From assembly GCA_028583605.1 (NCBI GenBank), contig CM053326.1:49536159-49600158 (forward strand): a DNA stretch of 64,000 nt, written 5' to 3'. Below, one piece after another: positions 21,516-30,740 of the stretch. How positions within the stretch are numbered: position 1 is the stretch's first letter; the number at the start of each line of letters is the position of its first letter. The position numbers were made by a program, and so were the translations under genes. This DNA is from Dastarcus helophoroides. Its lineage: Eukaryota; Arthropoda; Insecta; Coleoptera; Bothrideridae. A model generated the notes under the pieces. That model saw only the letters and a list, made by a program, of their open reading frames with translations. It was not told where the DNA came from and did not search any database.

Positions 21516-23510
21516 GGTACCTGTCTCCCCTGGTTCAAGCAATGAATCAAAAATTTATATTCAACTCCTTTTTTTGCTTCTTTCGATATTTTTTCTAAAT
21601 ATCAATATTTTCCTAAAATTCATCTTTTTGTACAGAATTTGTTTTTTTGCGACTTCGAATTGGTTTTTACAATTCGGCTTCAATTATCAAAATGTGACGA
21701 ATTTCGAAATGTTATCTCAAAATTCTACGTTATTTTTTTGTCGAAATTCATCCCCAAAATTCGGCTTTTTCCGAAAATTTCGACTTTTCTTTAAATTCGA
21801 TTTAAATTTTGGTTTATTCATCAAAAGTTGCCTTTTTCTGAAAATTTGCCGAATCTTTTATTAAAAACGAAAAAATTTTGAAACGTATTTGTTTCGAAAA
21901 TTTTAAATTTTTGTGTAAGGGCGAAAATTTTCAATTTTTGTGTAAGGGCAAAAATGGGGAAATTTCAATATTTTTTTAAATTCAACTTTCTAGAAATTTC
22001 ACCTTGTTTCTCAAAAATTTGACAACCATTTCAATAGTAGCTCCCTCTGGGTTAAACACTCAAAAGAAAATATTGAGCCAGCAAATCTCGACTTGTAATC
22101 AGTTTCCCAGTTTTCGAAATTTCGACCTTTCTCAGAAATGTCGCGTTTTTACTAAATTTGTCCTCGAAAATTTGATTTTTTTCGGGCACCTGCCTTCCCT
22201 GGTTCAAGAAATGAATTGAAAATTTATATTCAACTCGGGAGACTTTTTCCATTTTTTCTTCAAAAATTCGTTCTTACAATATTTTCTCTAAATATCAATA
22301 TTTTCCTAAAATTCATCTTTTTGTACAGAATTTGTTTTTTTGCGATTTCGAATTTGGCTTCAATTATCAAAATGTGACGAATTTCGAAATGTTATTTCAA
22401 AATTCTACGTTATTTTTTTGTCGAAATTCATCCTCAAAATTGGACTTTTTCCGAAAATTTAGACTTTTCTTTTTAAATTCGATTTAAATTTTGGTTGCTT
22501 CATCAAAATTTGCCTTATTTTGAAAATTTGCCGGATCCTTTATTAAAAATGAAAAAATTTTGGAATGTATTTATTTTGAAAACTTTTAATTTGTGTGCAG
22601 GAGCAAAAATTGGGGGAATTTCAACATTTTCTTTTAAATTCAACTTTCTAGAAATTCCACCTTGTTTTTCAAAAATTTGACAACCATTTCAATAGTAGCT
22701 TCCTCTGGATTAAACACTTAAAAGAAAATATTGAGCCAGGAAATCCCGACTTGTATTCAGTTTCCCAGTTTTCGAAATTTCGACCTTTCTCAGATATTTT
22801 GCGTTTTTACTAAATTTGTCCTCGAAAATTTGATTTTTTTTTCGGGTACCTGCCTTCCCTGGTTCGAGTAATGAATCGAAAATTTTTATTCAACTCGAGA
22901 GACTTTTTCCATTTTTTCTTCAAAAATTCGTTTTTTCAATATTTTCTCTAAATATCAATATTTTCCTAAAATTCATCTTTTTGTATAGAATTTGTTTTTT
23001 TTGCGATTTAGAATTGGTTTTTAGAATTTGGCTTCAATTATCAAAATGTGAAGAATTTCGAAATGTTATTTCAAAATTCTACGTTATTTTTTTGTCGAAA
23101 TTCATCTTCAAAATTCGAATTTTTCCGAAAATTTCGATTTTTCTTTAAATTCGATATAAATTTTGGTTGGTTAATCAAAATTTGCCGTTTTCTGAAAATT
23201 TGCCGGATCTTTTATTAAAAATGAAAAAAATTTGAAACGTATTTGTTTCGAAAATTTTCAATTTTTGTGTAAGGGCGAAAATTTTCAATTTTTTTTTAAA
23301 TTCAATTTTTTACAAATTCCGCCTTGTTTCCCAAAAATTTGACAACCATTTCAATACTGGATCCCTCTGGGTTAAACACTCAAAAGAAAATATTGAGCCA
23401 GGAAATTCCGACTTGTAATCAGTTTTCCAGTTTTCGAAATTTCGACCTTCTCAAAAATGTCGTGTTTTTACTAAATTTAAGCTGGAAAATTTGATTTTTT
23501 TTTCGTAATT
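21516..23510 (+). repeat. Tandem repeat, three units of about 665 bp
   Basis: The CCTGGTTCAAG / CCTGGTTCGAG marker recurs at about 21530, 22199 and 22859 (spacing 669 and 660). Units share ATTGAGCCAG, TTGACAACCATTTCAAT and CGAAATGTTAT blocks. Unit edges are approximate, and the last unit fades near 23510. Reading frames here (21490-21864, 22004-22219, 22495-22680) repeat with the unit and show no domains. Confidence 0.8.
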
Positions 23511-23935
23511 TCGATCTTTTTTTTTGAGGCCTTGATTTTTTTCTCGAAATTTTGATTTTTTTTTAAATCCATCCAAAGCTTAACAAAATCGAAATTTTGT
23601 TTTGTTTTTCGGATTTAAATAAAAATATGGATCCAAGGAGTCGAAGTTTTAAAAAAAGTTCTAAAATAAAAAAAAAAGTTTATAGAAATATTTACAAAAG
23701 CTTAACCGCAAAATCTCGAATTTTTTCGACCTTAATCCCGAACCTTGAAAATTCTCGGGTTTAACCATTCACAAACTTCCAGAAAAAGTTCGAATATTGG
23801 AGTTTAAAGTCGAAGTTTGCAAAACAAAAAACTGATAATTGACAATAGCCTCAAAATTTTATGTTTTTGTTTCTGAAATTGCATTTTTTTTTCTCAAAAT
23901 TCGTATTTTTTTCGGAAATTTCAATATTTTTCTTC
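23511..23935. repeat. CGAAATTT-type low-complexity DNA
   Basis: Poly-T and TCGAAATTT words; no gene. Confidence 0.5.
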
Positions 23936-24540
23936 CAGTGGCGATCTACTGGCATATGTTTAACAAGAAGTCATCAGCTACTAACTTTCTATAAACTGCA
24001 AGTAAGACCAACGCTGGAGAAGTGTTCTTTCACATATGTGGATAGTTTGACCAATTTGCTTTCTAAAAGTAAGGTTATCAACGTCGAGATTCTCAAATAT
24101 TTGGAGGAAAAATAGAATCATCTCTGACAGGCAATACGGCTTTAGACAACAACGTTCCACTGACGATCTACTGGCATGTCTTACTCATATCTGTAACTCA
24201 GTTATGGAAAAACATGGTGAGGCTAGGATTGTGGCATTGGATATATCAAAGGCCTTCGACAGAGTCTGGCACCGATTTCTTCTCGCCAAATTAACATCTT
24301 ACGGTCTTCCTCTTGGTCGCTGTTATTTGATATCCAATTTTCTCGCTGACAGATCTCTTCAGGTTGTCATCGATGGCATCTCATCTGAGACATTTGTGAT
24401 TAATGCAGAGGTGCCTCAGGGGTCTGTCCTGTCTCCTACTCTGTTTCTGTTACACATAAACGATCCCTTAGCTGCAACTTCCAATCCTATATACAGTTAC
24501 GTAGACGATAGTAGATTTGAGTAATCTTTTTCTTCCAACA
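23936..24540 (+). pseudogene. LINE reverse transcriptase core domain, broken
   Basis: A stray C-terminal scrap (Leu-Leu-Thr-Phe-Tyr-Lys-x-Gln-Val-Arg-Pro-Thr-Leu, 23970-24020) is joined to the N-terminal part of an RT domain. Recognisable motifs in order are Asp-Arg-Gln-Tyr-Gly-Phe-Arg (24127-24150), Asp-Ile-Ser-Lys-Ala-Phe-Asp with one catalytic aspartate (24241 on), Pro-Gln-Gly-Ser-Val-Leu-Ser-Pro (24415 on), and the catalytic box as Tyr-Val-Asp-Asp (24498-24509; usual form Tyr-Ala-Asp-Asp). The frame from 24204 stops at 24524. The layout fits a Jockey/CR1-like non-LTR retrotransposon. The upstream endonuclease is absent, consistent with 5' truncation. Confidence 0.85.
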
Positions 24541-25395
24541 AACGATTATCCGTCGTTGCTTCAGATCGACTAAGGGAACAGCAGATACAGATAGTTAATC
24601 GGGATCTCGAATGGGGTAAGAAAAATTTGGTTAAGTTCAATGTCAAACTCGGGCCGCGGTTTTCTCCAAGAAAACATCAAGGGATAATGCAACAAATATA
24701 CTAATGGACAGTAAAATCCTTCCGATGGGATCTATTCTATTTATCCTAGGAGTGAATGCGAGCAGTAACTTCCCTTGGGATAATCATGTGCGCGCCATTG
24801 CCAAATCTGCCTCTCAGAAGTTAGGCTTTCTTTTTAGAGCAAAAAAGTACTTCACATCTCATCAGTTACTCACACTATACAAAGCTCAAGTTAGACCAAC
24901 ACTAGCCAATACTGTTCTCATGTTTGGAGTTCAACCCCAAAGTACACTTTAGCTCTTTTGAATTCCATTCAAAGAAGAGCGATTCTCCTAATTGATGACG
25001 AAAGTTTGAGCGATTTTATCGAAACTCTAGAGGACAGGCTGGTTGGTGACTTGCTTCTTTTTTACAAGTACTATCGTGGAAGATGCTCGCAGGAACTAAT
25101 AGGATTGATCCCCCCAAGGGCAAGATTCTTGAAGCATTCAAGGTAGTTGGAGACAACAAATTCCCGTGCTGTCCAGCTTGACACAGTAAGGACTTCTGTC
25201 TACGGAGGCACTTTTTTCTATAGAACTTCCAAGTTATGGAACTTGTTACCGAAAGGAATTTTCTCCAAAAATTACAACCTATCTTTGTTTAAGAAGGCGG
25301 TTCATCGCCATTTATTCTTGGTTGCGCATCCTACTCGCAGTGCTTTGAAAGCATAATGGGGTTACTTTTTACGAGTGGATTAACCTTAAAAAAAA
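24541..25395 (+). pseudogene. LINE RT thumb and C-terminus, continuing 23936-24540
   Basis: Sequence collinear with 1990-2286 plus 4191-4970: Ser-Asp-Arg-Leu-Arg-Glu-Gln-Gln, Leu-Gly-Val-Asn-Ala (24740-24760), Gln-Lys-Leu-Gly-Phe-Leu-Phe-Arg-Ala, Tyr-Lys-Ala-Gln-Val-Arg-Pro-Thr-Leu, Ile-Gln-Arg-Arg-Ala-Ile-Leu-Leu-Ile-Asp, and the Arg-Thr-Ser-Lys-Leu-Trp-Asn C-terminus ending Ser-Ala-Leu-Lys-Ala with a stop at 25354. At least three frameshifts or stops break it (frames 24704-24952, 24958-25146, 25147-25356). The 3' UTR ends in CTTAAAAAAAA near 25393. Confidence 0.82.
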
Positions 25396-26600
25396 CTCTC
25401 AGAAGATTTTGGATTCCGCCTCTCAAAAGTCAGGCTTTCTTTTTAGAACAAAAAAGTACTTCACATCACATCAGCTACTCACACTATACAAAGCTCAAAT
25501 TAGGCCAACACTAGTCAATACTGTCTTCATGTTTGGAGTTCAGCCCTAAAACACACTTTAGCTCTTTTGGATTCAATTCAAAAAAGAGCGATTCTCCTAA
25601 TTGATGACGAGAGTTTGAGCGATTCTCTCGAAACACTAGAGCACAGGATGGTTGGTGACTTGTCTCTTTTTTACAAGTGCTATCGTGGAAGATGCTCGCA
25701 GGAACTAATAGGATTGATCCCCCCAAGGGCACGATTCTTGAAGCATTCAAGGTAGTTGAAGCCAACAAATTCCCGTCCGGTCCAGCTTGACACAGTAAGG
25801 ACTTCTGTCTACGGAGGCACTTTTTTCTATAGAACTTCCAAGCTATGGAATGCATTACCGAAAGGAATGTTCCTTCAAAATTACAACCTATCCTTGTTTA
25901 AGAAGGCGGTTCATCGCCATCTATCCTTGGTTCCGCATCCTATTCGCAGTGCTTTGAAAGCATAATGGGGTTACTCTTTACGAGTGGATTAACCTTAAAA
26001 AAAAACTCTCTTAGAAGATTTTGGATTCCGCCTCTCAAAAGTCAGGCTTTCTTTTTAGAACAAAAAAGTACTTCACATCACATCAGCTACTCACACTATA
26101 CAAAGCTCAAATTAGGCCAACACTAGTCAATACTGTCTTCATGTTTGGAGTTCAGCCCTAAAGCACACTTTAGCTCTTTTGGATTCAATTCAAAAAAGAG
26201 CGATTCTCCTAATTGATGACGAGAGTTTGAGCGATTCTCTCGAAACACTAGAGCACAGGATGGTTGGTGACTTGTCTTTTTTTTACAAGTACTGTCATGC
26301 AGGAGTTAATAGGATTGATCCTCCCAAGGGCAAGATCCTTGAGATATACAAGACAGTTGGAGACAGCAAATTCCCGTGCCGTCCAGCTTGACTCAGTAAG
26401 GACTTCTGTCTACAGAGGCATTTTCTTCTATAGAACTTCCATGCTATGGAACTTGTTCCCAAAAGGAATTTTCCCCCAAAATCACAACCTATCCTTGTTT
26501 AAGAAGACGGTTCATCGCCATCTATCCTTATTTCCGCATCCTACTAGTAGTGATTTGAACGTATAGTGGGGTTACCCTTTGCGAGTGGATTAAACTAAAC
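25396..26600 (+). pseudogene. Two further tandem copies of the LINE 3' end (~610-bp unit)
   Basis: The last ~170 codons plus 3' UTR are repeated twice more, with equivalent points at 25411 and 26023 (612 bp apart). Both copies start at the same place (TTTTGGATTCCGCCTCTCAAAAG) and share an in-frame stop after a Gly-Val-Gln-Pro motif. The second (26004-26600) has extra changes, including a deletion near 26298, and ends with a TCAGACATTGTTCTCAGG flank. The two are more like each other than like the first, so they probably arose by unequal exchange rather than separate insertions. Confidence 0.82.
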
Positions 26601-26890
26601 TAAAAAAAAATCAGACATTGTTCTCAGGATTTTCCCTTTTATTCGAAATTTAGCGGTATTTATGGAATTTGACTTTTTTTAAAATGAATTTTATTTGACT
26701 TTATGCCAAACTGCGACTCTTTTTCTCGAAAAATTCAACTAGCGGCTCTAAGTTGGAAGTGTTTACAACGACCGTATACTGATAAGGCCAAGGAAGATCG
26801 AAACTGGTCTTTGGTTGTGGTTGTAGTTATTTTCAACTTTTGGCACGTTACACTACAGGACATTTAATTGGTGATTTGTCAATCTAGGTG
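26601..26890 (+). repeat. Paralogue of the HHR repeat at 4979-5400
   Basis: Same order of blocks as 4979-5400: TTCGAAATTTAGCGGTATTTATG, ATGAATTTTATTTGACT, then AGTTGGAAGTGTTTACAAC and the ribozyme region. The hammerhead here (26779-26809) is decayed: CUGAUAA instead of CUGANGA, and stem II GGCC/GAUC does not pair properly. GAAA and a GUC remain. Confidence 0.7.
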
Positions 26891-27914
26891 AAAGTAAGGT
26901 CACGTCGAGGATGCTTGCATCGATGGATGTTGCGATGTGATACAAACTTTGCCACATTTACATGATATTTGCAATTACAATCTGATTTCATTAGATTCTA
27001 ATTGAAATAATTGAAATAATTGAAATTACATTTTAATTGCATTGATAAACTTGTATATATTCGTATTTACAAGGCTTGTTATCTCAACTTTCTTCTTGAA
27101 ATTCATCATTTTCATTACAAGTATTCTCAAAATTTGGCTATTTCTCAAAATTTCATGCGAAAAAAAAAACATTTTTTCTCCAAATTTCATATTTTCTTCG
27201 AAATTCGTCCACTTTCGACATTTCGACTATTTTTTTTTTCAAAATCTACCTCTTTTCGAATTTATTCAGGAAAATCGACCCTTTGGATTTATGTGCAAAT
27301 ATTACACTTTTTTTTTCTTGAAATTCATTCTTTTTATTAGGAATTTCGACGATTTAAAATTTATTTTTCGATTTTATTTGGAAAATTCCTCTTTTTTTAT
27401 TAAAATTCCGTGGAAAATTTGAAATTTTTTCTCGGTTTCGAAGTTTTTCTTAAAATTTCGATCTTTGTTTTTAGATCTCGTCTTTTTTTGTCTCAACACT
27501 AGATTTTCCAGACATTTGGACTTAAAGTTTGGCTTTTTGTTAAGGTTTACATTTTTGTCTCAAATTTGGATATTCAACATTTCTAGAAATTTTGACCTTT
27601 TTATTCAAATTCATTTTTTTCGGATTGTTTCTCAAAATTTTACTCTTTGAAAGAAAGTTTCAGAAATTATCATTTTTCGAAATGTAGCAAATTTTCTTTA
27701 TATTTATCTTTTTCTGAAAGACGACTTTTCGGATTATTATAACTTGAAAGTTGTTCTGTGACAGACGAACAGGGACGGATGACGGGCGGACGGAAGTACA
27801 CAAGATTTGAGGTTATAAGGCTTCCGTTGTGGTAGAGAACCCTAAAAATCAACTCGTATTAACAAAAAAACAGAGTAAGTTTTTCGAAATTTAACCATAA
27901 AGCAAATTTTGTGC
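26891..27914. repeat. Pyrimidine-rich CGAAATTT-type DNA; no gene
   Basis: Apart from about 100 bp of mixed sequence at 26891-27000 and 27740-27850, this is poly-T and TTTCGA words. The overlapping frames at 27020-27422 are compositional. Confidence 0.55.
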
Positions 27915-27929
27915 ATTAAATTATTAAAG

Positions 27930-28447
27930 TACAGGATATACTTCTTCCGGGATTGGACCGTGTCAAAGAACTACTAAAAGTGTTCGACGTTTCGCCCACT
28001 ATCGTATAAGGCTTCTTCAGGAACAAAGAAAAGAAAAAAAAATAAATGAAAAGAGGAATATGAGGGAATATGCAAAAATGAAAGACTGAAAAAAACAATT
28101 TTAAAACATCCAGAAGAGTTTCGCTTCTGGTATGGTGGACATACTGAGTTAACGTGCTCTTCTATCTAAACTTTCTTATCCTTTGTACCAATTTTCAATT
28201 CAGAAGAGTTTCGCCTCTGGTATGGTGGACATACTGAGTTACCGTGCTCTGATGTTTTGAAATTGGCCTTTTCATTCTTTCATTTTTGCATATTCCCTCA
28301 TATTCCTGTTTTCATTTATTGTTTCTTTTCTTTGTTCCTGAAGAAACACCCTACGATGGTGGGCGAATCCTTTTAGTAGTTCTTTGACACGGTCCAATCC
28401 CGGAAAAAGTATATCCTGTACTAATTCTGGCCGTGGAAGCCTTCGTT
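27930..28447 (-). mobile_element. HP3 hairpin element
   Basis: It is flanked by a perfect 15-bp direct repeat ATTAAATTATTAAAG (27915-27929, 28448-28462). Arms start TACAGGATATAC (27930) and end GTATATCCTGTA (to 28420). A 27-nt unpaired extension, CTAATTCTGGCCGTGGAAGC and 7 more bases, lies on the right. The arms include GGATTGGACCGTGTCAAAGA and its complement. The central loop holds a direct duplication of about 50 bp (CAGAAGAGTTTCGC...ATGGTGGACATACTGAGTTA at 28110 and 28201). The left arm has a good HHR-like motif; that of the right arm is damaged. Confidence 0.85.
27981..28025 (-). ncRNA. Hammerhead-like motif in HP3
   Basis: Minus strand: stem I UGUUC (28021-28025), CUGAAGA (28014-28020), one extra A, stem II GCC...GGC with a long loop, GAAA (27990-27993), CGU, cleavage base C (27986), stem I GAACA (27981-27985). 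Stem I is five perfect pairs. Stem III is reduced to the self-complementary ACGU, which could only close as part of a dimer. Confidence 0.6.
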
Positions 28448-28462
28448 ATTAAATTATTAAAG

Positions 28463-28600
28463 GCCTAAAAAGTAAAAGTTATTTGGATAAATTAAGATGT
28501 ATCCAACAAATTTAATGCTCCTACTTTGTAGGTACAATAATATTGTTAAATTCGATTCAGACTGATTGTAGAAATCCGTTCAATATAATGGTAATTCACC
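28463..28600. other. Short AT-rich spacer
   Basis: Nothing recognised. Confidence 0.4.
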
Positions 28601-29640
28601 TGCAGGTTTTATAAACGTTAGCTTTCTCCCCATTTTGGGATTTCATTCATCACGAGCGACAGTTGAACTAGAGGTATTTAACAACAATGCGGTTGTCGTT
28701 AATAGAAACCGGAAACTACCCCAATATGTCGGGTTTCTGGTTCCGAATGTACCATTAATGTGAGGTTCCGGTCCAGATGTTAGGTTCACTTCCGGTGTTG
28801 TAGTAACGGCGGACGAAGTGTACAGATGCGAATTCTCTCATTCATCGTTTTGTCGGGTTCTAATTCCGTATATGTATGCGTCGGGCTCGTTTTGGAGAAT
28901 GAATGAAATAGAGTTGACCGTTGGGAGACGAAAGAGGGAATGAGAGGTTACAGCAGGCGAGGCCGAAATGCTCGCATGCGCTCTCGACGCCTCTTCTCGG
29001 CCACTAACACAGATTGAACAAGGTTCCGCACGGTGAAACATCTCATGCCGATTTTGGCGGTTTTCCAGTGAAGTGATATACCCCCTTCGTTGTGGCGATA
29101 GGGGTCGGTAAATGCATCAGGCAGGCCGTCCCATTAAAATCGAAAAAGAAATGCCAAACTAGTTAGGTTATGTCGAATGTCTTCGGTGACCCTATCGATA
29201 TGGCCGCCGATGGTTTAAGCCACCAATGTGCGCGCAACAGCGTATTTTAAACAGCCCGCATTCTTGTGCAGTGCGTTACACCCTCGAGTGTTGTGATTCC
29301 ACATCCCTTTCGATAGGATTCGTTTGGACGCGCGTCTGAGGTAAGTGTCCCTTAAACTTATATTTATCTCGGAGCGCGTTCTTGGCACTCTTCTTGTAAA
29401 CAAGTCATTTCTCTCGCCGTCGAATGAAGCAGGATGCTCTATAATTCGCGTAAGTGTCACTTCATACTCGATTGGCGCCAACCGAATTGCCCTTCTTCGC
29501 CCTCCCCACCACAGTGGATACTTTTTCACCTACATTTCGAATCTCGAATGTTAAAAATCTCTAAGAGCACCGTCGTCATCCGGTTTACATTAAAAGGATG
29601 AAACTGAAGTGGAAGTGGAACTCGGATACAAATCTTCTAG
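28601..29640. other. GC-richer, apparently single-copy segment
   Basis: This kilobase has clearly more G, C and CpG than its surroundings and none of the repeat words seen elsewhere. It contains frames of 67 (28838-29041, minus), 104 (29215-29529, minus) and 69 codons (29345-29554, plus), none with a recognised domain. It could be a promoter, first exon, conserved non-coding sequence or a transferred fragment; nothing in it decides between these. Confidence 0.4.
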
Positions 29641-30038
29641 CTCGAGATACGCACCAGCTCCAAATAGAGTCAGCATCGAGATTCATGTGTCAGTTAAAAA
29701 TTCAGAAACGAGGCATTTAAATTTACAACATGGAAATCTAATGGGTTATCTGGTACTATTGTAGCTTATTTCTTCAGTTGGAATACTGAAGAACAAGAAT
29801 AGAAAGAAAATGTATAAAGTGTTATGGTTCACCTTCTTAGATGATAAATAATGTTTAGTCGAATATTAAGTATTGTTCCACAACTTTAGTTCCTAAATTA
29901 ACAGCCATATCGTATCATTGCATCATCAGGCAGACAATCATTACGTACGTTTTACGTTTTGTGAATCTTTAAAAGAAATACTCACTAAAGCACTGAACTT
30001 CTTTGGACTGGTCTAAAGGAAATAGTTGGATGGAACGA
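29641..30038. other. No gene seen; HP4 tail scrap near 29984-30012
   Basis: The words CTAAAGCACTGAAC and TTCTTTGGACTGG at 29986-30012 match the extension and arm start of HP4 (40918 on), suggesting a severely truncated copy. Confidence 0.4.
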
Positions 30039-30235
30039 ACTGCTGTACCGTCGAGTCATGTTTTTTATTGACGCCACATCCCATAATTAGTTCAGTATTA
30101 TTTTGGAAAAATGAAGCAATTGTCTAAGTTTCATACATTATGTTTTTAACATATTGAATGAAACTAGATAATTGCTTCATTTTTCCAAAATAATACTGAA
30201 CTATTATGGGATGTGGCGTTCGATTCAAAGAATCA
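30039..30235. repeat. Hairpin element with arms of about 68 bp
   Basis: Inverted arms run from CGCCACATCCCATAATTAGT (30072) to the complement ending GGATGTGGCG (30220), turning at TGTTTTTAACA. About 33 nt of sequence (GGATGGAACGAACTGCTGTA and beyond) lies on the left without a partner, as in the HP families. I could not identify a target duplication or an HHR core. Confidence 0.65.
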
Positions 30236-30740
30236 TATAACAATGAAACCAAAGTAGCTTATACAAGTTGCGAAAATGACAACATTCAGTTATGTTTGGG
30301 TCTAGTGTCCTAACAACTGAAGCGATATAGTTTTCAAAATTCTCCCAGTTGATGTGTCCACCATATTTTACTAAGGTCAACTTTAAAACATTCTAACTAG
30401 TTTTCTTCCATATAAGGATTACTTTAAGCTTCAGTAATCAAGAGATAGTTCAAATGTTATCATCAAACGCCTAAACGATGAGTTCTTTTTTTTTAAGATC
30501 GGTACCCCGATATACATCAGGAGTTTTATAAACGCAGACAGATACACTGTGCATGTTGGTTCAACAGCGGACATCCTACTTAGTGTAATAGACTGTTTCC
30601 CGGGAATTTAGGACATACATTTAACACGCAGCATTAAACTTTGCCATTTTCTACATGTGTTTCTCAAAACTACCGTTATTTAGATGATATACATCGGACG
30701 GAATTGGAAGACATATTGAGCGTTTTGTCGAGCATTTTAC
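30236..30740. other. No gene or repeat recognised
   Basis: Mixed-composition sequence without motifs. Confidence 0.45.

Noticed and set aside
21490..22680. Plus-strand frames with hydrophobic stretches resembling membrane segments
   Set aside because: Poly-T tracts encode Phe/Leu; frames recur with the 665-bp repeat.
27756..27845. Possible coding or regulatory patch with CGGGCGGACGG
   Set aside because: GACAGACGAACAGGGACGG-like runs ending in AACCCTAAA occur as repeat debris in many insect genomes; no ends could be set.
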